A stretch of DNA of 58,703 nucleotides from Algoriphagus boritolerans DSM 17298 = JCM 18970. GTDB lineage: Bacteria > Bacteroidota > Bacteroidia > Cytophagales > Cyclobacteriaceae. The stretch's first letter is position 1. Each line of letters begins with the position of its first letter. The notes under the pieces were generated by a model. The model was not told where the DNA came from. It ran no database searches and saw only the letters and a program-made list of their open reading frames with translations. This document shows, piece by piece, positions 9,186 through 19,173 of this stretch. The stretch is taken from NCBI RefSeq assembly GCF_900108085.1, contig NZ_FNVR01000011.1:78537-137239 (forward strand), read 5' to 3'. The translations under genes and the position numbers were made by a program.

Positions 9186-10319
9186 ATGAAATACTGGCTG
9201 ATTGCAAGTTTATTGGTCTTTTTCTCCTGTTCCGAAAAAACGCAGGTAGAAGAAACAGATCCTACATCCTATCATATCATAGGCTATGTGGCGGGCTGGA
9301 AGACTATAAATCCGAAAAATATACCTGCCGAGAAATTAACCCATATCAATTATGCTTTTGCCAATGTAGCAGATGGAGTGGTGACTCACATGGAGGGAAA
9401 ATCTGAAAAAGACAGTGTAAATTTTTTAAAGCTTCAGGAGCTGAAAAAAAGAAATCCTGACCTTAAAATTTTGGTTTCCATCGGGGGTTGGACTCATTCG
9501 AAGGGGTTTTCAGATGCTGTTTTGACAGCGGAAAGACGTAAAAAGTTGACCGACTCTGGAATTGCTTTTTTACAAAAGTATAAGCTGGACGGGTTGGATT
9601 TTGACTGGGAATATCCCGCACTTCAGGGCGATAATAATGTCGTCAGACCTGAGGACAAAGAAAACTTTGTAGCGATGCTCAAAAGCTTTCGCGAAGCACT
9701 GGATTCTTTGAGTTCTGTCGACGATAAGCATTATCTCAGCACGATCGCCTCCGGGGGATTTCGGAAATACCTTGAATTAAATGATCTCAAAGAAGCCCAG
9801 AAGTACTTGGACTTTGTTAATATCATGGCTTATGATTTTTATACGGCGGGTGATTCGGTGACGGGGCACCATGCCAATCTTTACCCAAGTGGTGCCAAAG
9901 GACGATCAGCGCAAACCACCGTGGAAGAACACATCGAGTTTGGTGTGCCTGCCTCCAAACTGGTCTTGGGAGTTCCTTTTTACGGTCGGATGTGGAAGAG
10001 CGTTAATCCCCAGGATAATGGACTTTTTCAGTCTGGCAAATTTGAGATGGGTATTCCGTATCAACAGGTTTTCGCACTTTCTAAAAATTCCGCTTATTCT
10101 CGATTTTGGGATGTAAAAGCTGGTGCTCCTTACCTTTTTTCCTTGAAAGATTCCACCTATATCACCTATGAAGATGCTGAATCTATTGGGCTAAAAATGA
10201 AATTTGTTAAAGAGAATGGACTTGCCGGTGCCATGTTTTGGGAAATGTCTGAGGATAATACCGGAGCCCTTTTAGATGCCCTGCACGAGGCATTGAACCC
10301 GGTCGGAGCCAAAGAATAG
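9186..10319 (+). CDS. GH18 chitinase-like lipoprotein
   Basis: A glycoside hydrolase family 18 enzyme, expected to cleave beta-1,4 bonds in chitin or chito-oligosaccharides by substrate-assisted catalysis. The catalytic DxxDxDxE motif is intact as DGLDFDWEYP, with D135, D138, D140 and the acid Glu142. The SIGGW strand (near 98-102) and the MAYDFYTAGD segment (near 217) are the usual GH18 sugar-binding strands, and the terminal FWEMSEDNTGALL is typical. The signal peptide ends with lipobox FFSC and lipidated C15, so the enzyme is probably anchored in the outer membrane. The 377-residue length indicates a lone catalytic domain without carbohydrate-binding modules. The DWEYP form favours chitinase over endo-N-acetylglucosaminidase, but specificity is not proven. 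Confidence 0.9.
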   Translation: MKYWLIASLLVFFSCSEKTQVEETDPTSYHIIGYVAGWKTINPKNIPAEKLTHINYAFANVADGVVTHMEGKSEKDSVNFLKLQELKKRNPDLKILVSIGGWTHSKGFSDAVLTAERRKKLTDSGIAFLQKYKLDGLDFDWEYPALQGDNNVVRPEDKENFVAMLKSFREALDSLSSVDDKHYLSTIASGGFRKYLELNDLKEAQKYLDFVNIMAYDFYTAGDSVTGHHANLYPSGAKGRSAQTTVEEHIEFGVPASKLVLGVPFYGRMWKSVNPQDNGLFQSGKFEMGIPYQQVFALSKNSAYSRFWDVKAGAPYLFSLKDSTYITYEDAESIGLKMKFVKENGLAGAMFWEMSEDNTGALLDALHEALNPVGAKE

Positions 10320-10321
10320 GT

Positions 10322-11188
10322 ATGGCGTGGATCGGAGTAGACATTGGTGGTTCTCATATTTCAGCGGCTCAAATTGGATTAGAAGACCATGAAGTAAAAA
10401 TCTTAGCATTTCATGAAGCGGATGTTGATACGTCGGGTAGGGCGCCGGAAATCATTTCAGCATGGTCTTCTTTGATTCGTCTGGCAATTGGAAACCATAC
10501 GGAAGTTGAGCTGGGAATCGCTATGCCGGGGCCCTACGATTATGTGAATGGGATTTCTTTGATCAAGGATCAAGGAAAGATGAAGGCTCTCTATGATTTA
10601 TCGGTCAAACAACTACTTGCCGAAAGCTTGAACATCAAGCCGGAAAACATCTTTTTCACCAATGATGCGGAAGCTTTCTTGATTGGAGAAAGTTTTGCCG
10701 GTGCGAGTCGTGGTTTTACCAATGCACTGGGATTAACCTTGGGTACTGGGTTGGGATCTGCCATCAAAATACACGATAAAGTCAAAGATGGGAAACTTTG
10801 GACAGCTCCATTTCGGGATGGGATTGCGGAAGATTATTTGGGAACAGCATGGTTTCGGAAATTTACCTTGGAACAATTCGGTTTAACTATCGACGGAGTC
10901 AAAGACTTGTTAGCGCCTGATTTTGATCCCGCCATCTCAAATGAAATCTTCTCAGAATTTGGCTATTCACTCGGTGAATTTTTAGCGCAATATATGATTC
11001 GATTGCACTGTCAGGGTGTGGTTTTAGGTGGTAAAATAGCCCGAGCCGGTATTCATTTTTTACCCTACACTCAAGCTTATCTGAGCAAATTGGATTATCC
11101 ACTTGAAATCAAAATTTCAGAATTGGAAGATAAATCAGCCCTGATAGGCGCCTGCTTTCCATTTATTTCGAAAGTTAAAACGTCGTAG
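10322..11188 (+). CDS. ROK-family sugar kinase (short type)
   Basis: Probably phosphorylates a sugar released by this locus, such as glucose or N-acetylglucosamine, in the cytosol. It shows the ATP phosphate-binding DIGGSH near the N-terminus, GIAMPGP (near 62), the sugar/catalytic Asp segment FTNDAEAF (near 112) and the second phosphate loop LTLGTGLGSAI (near 138). At 288 residues it is short and lacks the zinc motif CxCGxxGC that most ROK kinases carry, so its sugar preference is hard to guess. It starts 2 bases after the GH18 stop and ends 2 bases before the oxidoreductase, so the three genes are one operon. There is no DNA-binding domain; the regulator is the separate ROK protein at 19.2-20.4 kb. 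Confidence 0.85.
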   Translation: MAWIGVDIGGSHISAAQIGLEDHEVKILAFHEADVDTSGRAPEIISAWSSLIRLAIGNHTEVELGIAMPGPYDYVNGISLIKDQGKMKALYDLSVKQLLAESLNIKPENIFFTNDAEAFLIGESFAGASRGFTNALGLTLGTGLGSAIKIHDKVKDGKLWTAPFRDGIAEDYLGTAWFRKFTLEQFGLTIDGVKDLLAPDFDPAISNEIFSEFGYSLGEFLAQYMIRLHCQGVVLGGKIARAGIHFLPYTQAYLSKLDYPLEIKISELEDKSALIGACFPFISKVKTS

Positions 11189-11190
11189 TT

Positions 11191-13041
11191 ATGAAGTACT
11201 TTCTTTTAATCTTTTGTCTCATTCTCTGTCAATCTCCAGCTTTTTCACAGCAATCCTATGATTTGATTATCGTAGGAGGCGGAGCGAGTGGAACTGCTGC
11301 CGGAATTGCAGCCGGTAGATTGGGCACAAAAACGCTGATCATCGAGTCTTCCCCCTGGCTGGGTGGGATGCTTACGGCTGCAGGTGTATCGGCTATTGAT
11401 GGGAACCATCGACTGCCATCAGGGATATGGGGTGAATTCAAAGCCGAACTTGAAGCATACTACGGTGGGCCTGAAAAGCTTGCGACAGGTTGGGTGAGCA
11501 ATACACTTTTTGAACCCAAAGTAGGAAATGAAATCCTTAAGAAAATGGCTTCAGAGGTCAAGAATTTGACGATTTCCTACGAAAGTGACTGGAAAAACGC
11601 AAGCTATGAAAACGGCGTTTGGAGAGTGACTTTTTCCAAAAATGGAAAGGAAGAAACTATCTACGCTCCGCTTCTCATTGATGCCACTGAGCTTGGAGAT
11701 GTAGCTGCGGCTCAAGAATTGCCTTACCGACTCGGAATGGATGCCCGTGATGAAATCGGGGAGGAGTTTGCTCCCGAAACTGCCAACAACATTATTCAGG
11801 ATCTGACATTCGTGGCCACTTTGCAGGACTACGGGGAAGGTGCTGACAAGACTATTCCCAAACCCGCCAATTACGATCCTGCTGAGTTTGCCTGTGCCTG
11901 TGCGCATGCTGACCCTACCACGGATGATGCGCCAACCCTTGACTGTGGTAAAATGTTGGATTATGGAAAGCTTCCCAATGGCAAATTCATGATCAATTGG
12001 CCCAATTGCGGGAATGATCACTATGTGGATCTCGTGGAATTGAGCCCCGAGAAACGGCTTGTTGAAATTGAAAAGGCCAAGCAAACTACCCTTAGATTCG
12101 TCTATTACATTCAGCATGACCTCGGGTTTAGGCATTTAGGATTGGCGGAAAAAGAATATCCTACCGTTGATAAATTACCGATGATTCCTTACCATCGGGA
12201 ATCCAGGAGATTCCGAGGCTTGGTTGATTTTACTTTACCCTATGTAAGGACACCATATTCAGCACCTAGTCCGCTGTACCGGACTGGAATCGCAGTTGGC
12301 GATTATACGATTGATCACCATCACAAAAAGAATCCTAAGGCTCCGGCGATTGATTTTATCAAGATTCGTGTGCCTTCTTACAATGTTCCTCTAGGAGCCT
12401 TGATTCCTGTAAATCATCCCGCATTAATTTTAGCTGAGAAGAGCATTTCTGTGTCCAATATCGTAAATGGCGCCTCGAGACTCCAGCCTGTGGTATTGGG
12501 AATTGGTCATGCCGCCGGAGTGTTGGCAACGGCGGCGTTGGAAGATCAGAAACCGCTGGCTGAAGTTTCAATCCGCAGAGTTCAACAGTTGCTCCTGGAC
12601 CAAAAGGCTTACATCATGCCTTTTTTGGATATGAATCCCGGGGACCCTCACTTTCAGGCCATGCAAAAAGCCGGGGCAGCCGGCATCTTCAAAGGAGAGG
12701 GCGTTCCTTACCTCTGGGCTAATCAGACTTGGTTTTATCCGGAAAGACTGGCAACAGAATTCGAAGTGGTAGCTGGTCTTCGACCTTTGTATCCTGCATT
12801 AAAAGAGTTTTGGGGAGCATCGGGAGAGTATTTGACAGCAGCACGACTTTTGATCTTTTTGCAAGTGATCAAGCATGAATTAAATGAAGAAGACCTTCTA
12901 ACCGCTTTGAACAGTAGAGGTTTGGGGATTGATTTCTCCATGGAAAAGAACTTGAACCGAAGAGAAGTCTCTGTTCTTTTGGATGAGTTACTGAGTTTCT
13001 TTGAAATGGAAGTGGATTGGAAGGGCGACTTTCTCAAATAA
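11191..13041 (+). CDS. exported FAD-dependent oxidoreductase (PF12831-type)
   Basis: A flavoprotein of the FAD_oxidored family often seen in Bacteroidota glycan loci and sometimes annotated as xanthan lyase-like. A signal peptide (ending AFSQ, about residue 20) is followed at once by the dinucleotide fold DLIIVGGGASGTAAGIAAG and an acidic strand end LIIESSPWLGG. A second FAD motif ASRLQPVVLGIGHAAGVLA lies near 430-447. A cysteine-rich segment near 235-252 (CACAHAD then DC) plus a further Cys near 272 is unusual and may bind metal or form disulphides. The C-terminal 130 residues resemble a helical S-layer/EF-like extension without clear family. Substrate is unknown; the operon context suggests sugar or amino-sugar oxidation in the periplasm. 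Confidence 0.8.
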   Translation: MKYFLLIFCLILCQSPAFSQQSYDLIIVGGGASGTAAGIAAGRLGTKTLIIESSPWLGGMLTAAGVSAIDGNHRLPSGIWGEFKAELEAYYGGPEKLATGWVSNTLFEPKVGNEILKKMASEVKNLTISYESDWKNASYENGVWRVTFSKNGKEETIYAPLLIDATELGDVAAAQELPYRLGMDARDEIGEEFAPETANNIIQDLTFVATLQDYGEGADKTIPKPANYDPAEFACACAHADPTTDDAPTLDCGKMLDYGKLPNGKFMINWPNCGNDHYVDLVELSPEKRLVEIEKAKQTTLRFVYYIQHDLGFRHLGLAEKEYPTVDKLPMIPYHRESRRFRGLVDFTLPYVRTPYSAPSPLYRTGIAVGDYTIDHHHKKNPKAPAIDFIKIRVPSYNVPLGALIPVNHPALILAEKSISVSNIVNGASRLQPVVLGIGHAAGVLATAALEDQKPLAEVSIRRVQQLLLDQKAYIMPFLDMNPGDPHFQAMQKAGAAGIFKGEGVPYLWANQTWFYPERLATEFEVVAGLRPLYPALKEFWGASGEYLTAARLLIFLQVIKHELNEEDLLTALNSRGLGIDFSMEKNLNRREVSVLLDELLSFFEMEVDWKGDFLK

Positions 13042-13103
13042 TTCATGTTTTTTGGAAATACGAAATGAATTTGAGAATAAGAATTACTTCTATTACTCCA
13101 AAT

Positions 13104-14537
13104 CTATTCTTGACTGATTCTCCCCGCCTTCCGATTGCCAGTTCCTTCTATTCCGGTCAATTTATCACCCATATCTGTTCTCGCCTGATCAGCAAAACCA
13201 TTGAGTTGAGCCAGTATTTCAGGGTATTGGGCGGATACGTCTGTCGTTTCCCCCTTGTCTAGGGAGAGATCGAAGAGTAGGGGCGTTTCCAGTTTGATGT
13301 AAGAATATTTTACCGGAATACCATCATTTCTCAGCTCAGTTCCAGAAGGAATGGTGCGGTAGGTATGGGGAAACACCAGCTTCCATTTACCATAGATGAC
13401 AGCCTGTAGTTCATTGGTATTGTAATAAGCAAAATAGGGTTTCAATTCCGTTTTTTTCCCCTGAATCAAAGGCCAGATGTCTGCACCGTCAATTTTCAAT
13501 TTAGGAAGAGGTGAACCGGTGAGTTTTGCCAAAGTCGGTAGGATATCAATCGTCATTGCTGCTTGGTTCTGTACCATTCCAGCGGGGATTTTTCCCGGCC
13601 AGGTGAAGATTGCGGGTACCCGGATGCCTCCATCCCAAGAGGTACCTTTTCCTTCTTTCAGACCTACTTGAAGTCCTGCATGTCCTCCGTAGGAAAGCCA
13701 AGGACCATTGTCTGAAGTAAAGATGATCAGGGTATTCTCAGACAAACCCAATTCCTTTAGCTTTTTGCGGATTTCACCGACCGACCAGTCGATCTCCATC
13801 ATCACATCACCATAGGCCCCCTGTTCGGATTTGCCGGCAAACTTTTCTGACACAAAAAGCGGAACGTGGGGCATGCTGTGTGCCAAATAGAGGAAAAAGG
13901 GCTTTTCCTTGTTTTTCTCAATGAATTCCAAGGATTTGTACGTGTACCAGGAAGTCAATTCCCGCTGATCTTCCAAGTAGGCAATCGTGCTATCTCCAGC
14001 GATCAAAGGAAGGGGAGGATAGTAATTCTTCGTTTCAGGATGATTGGGCCACATGTCGTTGGAATAGGGGAGGCCAAAATAGCTATCAAATCCCTGTTGG
14101 GTTGGGAGAAATTCCTTGTGATGTCCCAGATGCCATTTGCCAACTATTCCGGTTTGGTAGCCATTGGACTTTAAGGTTTCGGCGATGGTTGTTTCTTCGG
14201 GATTAAGTCCATGGTTGGCAGTGTGGTCAAGGGCTCCATAGAGCTCTAGTCGGTTGGAATAAGTTCCCGTCAGCATTGCTGCTCGTGAGGCGGTACAAAC
14301 GGCATGAGGAACATAGAACTGTGTGAATCGTGCCCCATCCGCAGCAAGCTGATCGAGATGGGGTGTTTCCCATCCTACAGCACCATAGCTCCCCAAATCC
14401 CCATAGGCCATGTCATCTGCAAAAATCAAAATGATATTGGGTCGTTCTGAGGGTTCAACAGGCTGATTTAGATCGGTCAGAAGAGTAAAAAGGGAAACAA
14501 AGGGTAGAAGGAAATAGGTAGCCATATCAATTTTCAA
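13104..14537 (-). CDS. sulfatase (S1 family), exported
   Basis: Hydrolyses sulfate esters, probably on a glycan. The maturation motif CTASR begins at C81, the residue that becomes formylglycine; A replaces the more usual P of CxPxR, which is common in Bacteroidota S1 sulfatases. Metal-binding DD is seen at NIILIFADDMAYGD (near 34-47), with GKWHLG, HVPL and the SDNGPW block. A hydrophobic N-terminus (about 6-20) looks like a signal peptide; the start could also be the ATG at 14523-14525. It is the last gene of the minus-strand operon, 10 bases after the haloperoxidase stop. No formylglycine-generating enzyme gene lies in this window. Confidence 0.9.
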   Translation of the reverse strand: MKIDMATYFLLPFVSLFTLLTDLNQPVEPSERPNIILIFADDMAYGDLGSYGAVGWETPHLDQLAADGARFTQFYVPHAVCTASRAAMLTGTYSNRLELYGALDHTANHGLNPEETTIAETLKSNGYQTGIVGKWHLGHHKEFLPTQQGFDSYFGLPYSNDMWPNHPETKNYYPPLPLIAGDSTIAYLEDQRELTSWYTYKSLEFIEKNKEKPFFLYLAHSMPHVPLFVSEKFAGKSEQGAYGDVMMEIDWSVGEIRKKLKELGLSENTLIIFTSDNGPWLSYGGHAGLQVGLKEGKGTSWDGGIRVPAIFTWPGKIPAGMVQNQAAMTIDILPTLAKLTGSPLPKLKIDGADIWPLIQGKKTELKPYFAYYNTNELQAVIYGKWKLVFPHTYRTIPSGTELRNDGIPVKYSYIKLETPLLFDLSLDKGETTDVSAQYPEILAQLNGFADQARTDMGDKLTGIEGTGNRKAGRISQE

Positions 14538-14547
14538 TTTTTAAATC

Positions 14548-15873
14548 CTACAATTTTTCAATCTTTTTTCTGATCGATGCACCGATATTTCTTCCCTGAA
14601 TGACTCCGTTTTCGATCGCATCACGGAAGTGAATCCCTCCATATAATCTGGAAATAGCGGCTTCAGCTGCAGCTTGGTGAAAGGATCTGAATTTACGCTC
14701 AGGTAACCCAAAATACACTTCAGAGGTATCTAAAAACTCAAAATCATCCCCAAAATAACTGGTCAAAATCTCCGCAGCCGCTGTGCTGATTACCGAGTGT
14801 CCAGAGGTGTATTCAGGAAAGGGTGGGGTTTGAAGCAAGGGTTTCCACTTTGAGTCCAGCTTCTCATTGATTACTGTCTCAGGACGAAATCGGTTGGTTT
14901 CGTACTTGGTTTTCCAGCAGGAGACAAAAGCATCATGCAAGGTCATCGCTACCAAGGTGTGGATGTAAGCAGTCTCGGTAAAGGATAAGTTTTTTTGAGC
15001 GGCGGATATCCCTGTGATGCCTATCCAATGTCCACCGGGAGAAATCTTTTTGACACCGATAGCCATGTGGCCCGAAAATTCCACTTTGAATGGATTACAG
15101 TCCCAAAAGTTGGCAATTAATTTTTGTTCCTCGGTCAATTTCTGTGTCACTTCATAGACTTCCTGTACTTGTTTTTGAAATGAACTTCCCATTTTCAGAT
15201 CAAATTCTGCCATGGGTGCAGGTTCAAACCCTTCCAGATTTTCCAGAAAAAACGTTCGGATCGTTCTCCATTCCGGTTCTACTGCAGCCATATAGGCAGG
15301 AGGAGTAGGATACCAAAATCCCTCACCTTCTGTCGGTGTGTACCGATTGAGCGCGGTCAATTGAATGTATCCGTCAGATTTTGCTAATTCCAATACCTGT
15401 ATTGAAACAGCTTTTGCAAAGTCGAGGTGCGTCTCTAGATTTTTTTTGGTGACCACCCTGCTTTTTAAGCCCCAATCCTGCCATGCCTTTTGTTTTTCCT
15501 TGAGTAGATATCCAGAAGGCATCACCTTTTCGCCTACCAAAAGCATGGCATAAATTGCCGTAAACTCCGGCGACTCAAGTTTGGTTGGGGAAGGACTTTT
15601 TTCAAGCCTCTTTACTTGAAGAATGAACGGAATTTCTCCCTGCTTAAAATTTCCTCCGGACTCCAAAATTGTCTGGTAGGCTGCCAGATTTGTATAGGCA
15701 TAAATTCTTGCTGCTACCGGTGGACTTGCCACGTCGGTGACCATGACTTCAGTGATATGAAAAAGCTGATCCGCATAGATTTTCGCCCAATTCAAATTTT
15801 GTTTCTGGGCAAAAATTGTCCCAATTCCCATGGAAAACACAAAGCAGAATAAAAGGACAGGGAGTCGATTCAT
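14548..15873 (-). CDS. vanadium-dependent haloperoxidase/PAP2-type exported enzyme
   Basis: Belongs to the superfamily shared by vanadium haloperoxidases and PAP2 acid phosphatases. The signal peptide ends near GTIFAQ (23). The vanadate/phosphate pocket is recognisable in three blocks: KTKYETNRFRPE (Lys and Arg), PEYTSGHSV (the P-S-G-H block with T in place of the first S) and SRLYGGIHFRDA (Arg and the axial His). The N-terminal half is a helical domain normal for bacterial haloperoxidase-like proteins. Whether it oxidises halide or removes phosphate cannot be told from sequence. Its ATG overlaps the stop of the upstream CRTAC-like gene by 4 bases (ATGA), so the two are translationally coupled. 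Confidence 0.85.
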   Translation of the reverse strand: MNRLPVLLFCFVFSMGIGTIFAQKQNLNWAKIYADQLFHITEVMVTDVASPPVAARIYAYTNLAAYQTILESGGNFKQGEIPFILQVKRLEKSPSPTKLESPEFTAIYAMLLVGEKVMPSGYLLKEKQKAWQDWGLKSRVVTKKNLETHLDFAKAVSIQVLELAKSDGYIQLTALNRYTPTEGEGFWYPTPPAYMAAVEPEWRTIRTFFLENLEGFEPAPMAEFDLKMGSSFQKQVQEVYEVTQKLTEEQKLIANFWDCNPFKVEFSGHMAIGVKKISPGGHWIGITGISAAQKNLSFTETAYIHTLVAMTLHDAFVSCWKTKYETNRFRPETVINEKLDSKWKPLLQTPPFPEYTSGHSVISTAAAEILTSYFGDDFEFLDTSEVYFGLPERKFRSFHQAAAEAAISRLYGGIHFRDAIENGVIQGRNIGASIRKKIEKL

Positions 15874-18800
15874 CTTCGAATTTGATAAACTTCTGGACGC
15901 TGTTGATTGATTCCGAATATAAGAAAATCAGAATTTCCAATTTTCAATTTTAGAATTGATTTGATGTCACCTTTGATTCCCAATCCGGATTCAGTGGGTG
16001 AAAGAGAAGTAAAATTACCCGTGCCATCTCCAAGCAAAATCAAACCCAAACTCGCATCGATTTTACCGATCCGGATTCGGGTGTGATTCTGATTGCCTCC
16101 TAGGATCAAATCCATGTTTCCATCTCCGTTGATATCCATTGGCAGGATGGAATAAATCGGCGAAATCTGTGCGAGGCGGGGGAGGGCCCGAGGGATAAAC
16201 CCATTTCCGGTATTTTCAAAATACATGGACTCTAAGGACTGGATTTCCAGTTTCAGCCCTTTTTCAAGCTCTTCGGCAGAAAAGAGATCCGTTATTTTCG
16301 CTTTGGAATAGGAAGCATAATCCGTGAATTTGCTTCGCATGCTCACCATTTGATCCAGCAATTCATCCCGACTGGGAAAAGGGTAATGCCCATCACCTAT
16401 GAAGCATTCGAAAATCGGATCGATGCTTCCGTTTTGGTCAAAATCTGCAGCGAAAAGCCGGATGGGTTTTTCAGGATTGGCAACCAATTGAGAGTTCAAG
16501 CCGAAGTTTCCGGCGACCAAGTCCAGATCTCCATCTCCATCGATATCTACCTGAACCAAAGTGGACCACCAACCTGAAAGATTTGAAGGAAAGTAGGCGG
16601 TGGATTGATTTTCAAATGATTTTCCATTCTGATTGATTAAGGCAGTTGGAGCCATAAATTCTCCAACCAGAATCAAATCTGCCTTTTGGTCACTATTTAG
16701 ATCTTGTGTGACGGCCCCGGTGATCATACCAAGCTTACCTTCATTTGGGAGAAAAGTACTGGTTTGGTCTGTAAATTTCCCTTTTCCATCATTGATGAGG
16801 AGTTTACTCAGCGGTGACTCGGGATAGCGTCCCGGGACCACTTTTCCTCCCACAAATAAATCCGGGTAGCCGTCTCCATTCGCATCCAAAACTGTCGCTG
16901 TACCGGTGCTGATAGTATACGTTGGGAAATCTGTCTGAGCGATCATCACTCCGGTTCCGTCATTGAGGTAGAGCCTGTCACGAAGGGACTCATCCGAACC
17001 TAAATAATCATGGTAACCTCCACTTCCTATAAATAGGTCAAGGTGGCCATCCCCGTTGAAATCATAAAAAATTACCACCGCATCGGTGAAATCTGAAGCC
17101 GATCGGAAACCTCGGTAAACTTCCCAAACCCCGTTTCTGAACGAGTAAATTCTTGCCGGGGTACCTTTAGTGCCACCTATCAGGACTTCTGGATTTCCAT
17201 CGCCGTTTAGATCTGTATGAGCCATTGACGGACCGATGTGACTTGGCATGGTCACCATGAGCGGCTGACGTTTGAAATCATTGACATTGGAGGCGGTGGA
17301 GAGGAAATCAGGAGCTTGACTTTTTATGAGCAATGGGGAAGTTTCATTGTTCGCTTTTACCAGTAAAGTGCCGCTGTTTTGTTCGATTTCCACCACTTGA
17401 TTGGCTCGTATGCTTTCCCGTTTGCTTCTGGTCTGGTCAGGCCAAATGACAATCAGGCTGTCAAGTGATAAGGCTTCACCCATTCCTATCTGAAGCCGAT
17501 AGGTGCTTGAAGACTGAAATCCACGGACTGGATTCTGTTCCAGAAAGGTGAGTTCTCCACCGGCATAGGCCAGTATTTTTGAACCAATTCCGAAATTGTT
17601 TCCAGCTTTTCCCTTTAAGTCAATTTGAAGCCAATTGCCGGATTGGCTTTTGTTTTCGAAAACGCCCGCGACTTCATTTAAGTGATTTACAACCAAATCC
17701 AAATCTCCGTCGTTGTCCAAGTCTGAATAAGCGGCACCATTAGAAAAGTTTTTTGCTTCAAAGCCCGATGAACTGGAGGTGTTTTTGAACTGCAAATCCC
17801 CGATGTTTTGGAAGAAATAATCCTGAATCGGAGTGGAAGTCATGGAAGTAACCAAATGCAGCGTGTCAGCTTTTTCTTTTGCGACAGCTTGCTTGAAATA
17901 ATAGTCACCTTTGTACTTCAAAAAGTCCCTGTTGGTGTAGTCCCGGTAGTATCCGTTGGTAACGAAAAGATCCTTTTCTCCATTATTATCTGCGTCCAGA
18001 AACAAGGCGGACCAGCTCCAGTCTGTGTTGGAAATTCCCGCCATTTGTCCAATTTCCGAAAACAAACCTGCTCCCCGATTCAATTGGAGCATATTCCGCA
18101 TGTTTTGATGATGAAATCCCCGCTTGATCATGAGTGCGTATTGCTCGTAGTTTTCAGGTCCGTAAAGCAATTTTTGCCGCTCATTGTGCTCAGGAAGCAT
18201 GTCAAGGGTAAAGATATCGGGTAAGCCGTCACGATTGATGTCAGCAATATCTGCCCCCATCGAAAAATGGGAAATGTGCTGAAAGTGATCGGTCAATTGA
18301 TCGGTGAACGTCCCGTTGCCATGGTTGATGTAGAGGTAATCCGGCTCGATGTAGTCGTTGGTGACCAGGAGATCAGGCCATCCGTCCTGATTGATATCAG
18401 ATGAAATGACTGCCAGACCAAAACCCAATGCGGAGCCCTTGATTCCCGCCTGCTCGCTGATGTCGGTGAATTTTCCGTTGTCGTTACGATACAATTTATC
18501 CCCGGCAAAGGGATGACGGGTATCCCTTGCGGCGTCAAATTCCATTTCATTGATCACTTGGATGTGATGGTTGAGTAGGTAAAGATCAAGATCTCCGTCT
18601 TGGTCAAAGTCAAAAAATAAGGACTGGGTACTGTTGGAGGGATCAGCGATTCCAAACTCTTCGGCTTTCTCCACAAACTTGAAATTCCCCTGATTGATCC
18701 ATAGTTCGTTTTTCCGGGATTCGGGGGATCCCTTTCCCGAATAGCAGACATAGATGTCAAGCAGACCGTCTCCGCTTACATCTGCAAAGCTGACGCCGGT

Positions 18801-19157
18801 GGTCCAGGTGTCTTTTCCTTCCACGCCTGCTGACTTAGTTAATTCTTCAAATTTGAGTGCTCCGAGGTTTTTATAGAGTTTATTCCCGGTCATGTTTCCG
18901 GTGAAAAAAATATCGTCTAAGCCATCATCGTTTAAATCCCCAACTGCTACTCCACCACCATTGTAGAAGTATTCGTAGCGGAGAATGTTGTTTTTTGAGT
19001 CTTCTTTGAGCTGGTTTTTGAAGTTGATCCCTGTCTTTTTTTGAGGAAGCTTTTCAAATTTTACAGGATTGACCTGAGCAATTAATTGAAAGGAGTGAAT
19101 GCAAACCAATCCTAAGCCAAAAAAGAAAAAACTCAGGAATCTAAACTCGGTACGCAT
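15870..19157 (-). CDS. large exported FG-GAP/VCBS repeat protein, CRTAC1-like
   Basis: A 1095-residue secreted beta-propeller-type protein. A signal peptide (ending HSFQLIAQ, about 28) leads into many FG-GAP/VCBS repeats with calcium-binding loops of the form D-x-N/D-x-D-G-x-x-D, e.g. DLNDDGLDDIF, DVSGDGLLDIY, DINQDGWPDLL and DLDNDGDLDLVV. A central ASPIC/UnbV module occurs near 510-600 (GKAGNNFGIGSKI, RGFQSSSTYRLQIGMGE), as in cartilage acidic protein 1 homologues. A second repeat array follows to the end. No catalytic residues are evident, so a binding or scaffold role is likely. It sits 16 bases after the ROK repressor and overlaps the haloperoxidase start. The partner and ligand are unknown. 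Confidence 0.88.
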   Translation of the reverse strand: MRTEFRFLSFFFFGLGLVCIHSFQLIAQVNPVKFEKLPQKKTGINFKNQLKEDSKNNILRYEYFYNGGGVAVGDLNDDGLDDIFFTGNMTGNKLYKNLGALKFEELTKSAGVEGKDTWTTGVSFADVSGDGLLDIYVCYSGKGSPESRKNELWINQGNFKFVEKAEEFGIADPSNSTQSLFFDFDQDGDLDLYLLNHHIQVINEMEFDAARDTRHPFAGDKLYRNDNGKFTDISEQAGIKGSALGFGLAVISSDINQDGWPDLLVTNDYIEPDYLYINHGNGTFTDQLTDHFQHISHFSMGADIADINRDGLPDIFTLDMLPEHNERQKLLYGPENYEQYALMIKRGFHHQNMRNMLQLNRGAGLFSEIGQMAGISNTDWSWSALFLDADNNGEKDLFVTNGYYRDYTNRDFLKYKGDYYFKQAVAKEKADTLHLVTSMTSTPIQDYFFQNIGDLQFKNTSSSSGFEAKNFSNGAAYSDLDNDGDLDLVVNHLNEVAGVFENKSQSGNWLQIDLKGKAGNNFGIGSKILAYAGGELTFLEQNPVRGFQSSSTYRLQIGMGEALSLDSLIVIWPDQTRSKRESIRANQVVEIEQNSGTLLVKANNETSPLLIKSQAPDFLSTASNVNDFKRQPLMVTMPSHIGPSMAHTDLNGDGNPEVLIGGTKGTPARIYSFRNGVWEVYRGFRSASDFTDAVVIFYDFNGDGHLDLFIGSGGYHDYLGSDESLRDRLYLNDGTGVMIAQTDFPTYTISTGTATVLDANGDGYPDLFVGGKVVPGRYPESPLSKLLINDGKGKFTDQTSTFLPNEGKLGMITGAVTQDLNSDQKADLILVGEFMAPTALINQNGKSFENQSTAYFPSNLSGWWSTLVQVDIDGDGDLDLVAGNFGLNSQLVANPEKPIRLFAADFDQNGSIDPIFECFIGDGHYPFPSRDELLDQMVSMRSKFTDYASYSKAKITDLFSAEELEKGLKLEIQSLESMYFENTGNGFIPRALPRLAQISPIYSILPMDINGDGNMDLILGGNQNHTRIRIGKIDASLGLILLGDGTGNFTSLSPTESGLGIKGDIKSILKLKIGNSDFLIFGINQQRPEVYQIRR

Positions 19158-19173
19158 GATTTAATAAGTCATT

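Noticed and set aside
11551..12135. Long reverse-strand reading frame (194 codons) inside the oxidoreductase gene
   Set aside because: It is antisense to a clear FAD enzyme, lacks family features and is a shadow of codon bias.
17808..18224. Forward 138-codon frame opposite the CRTAC-like gene
   Set aside because: Antisense to FG-GAP repeats; composition reflects the repeat codons.
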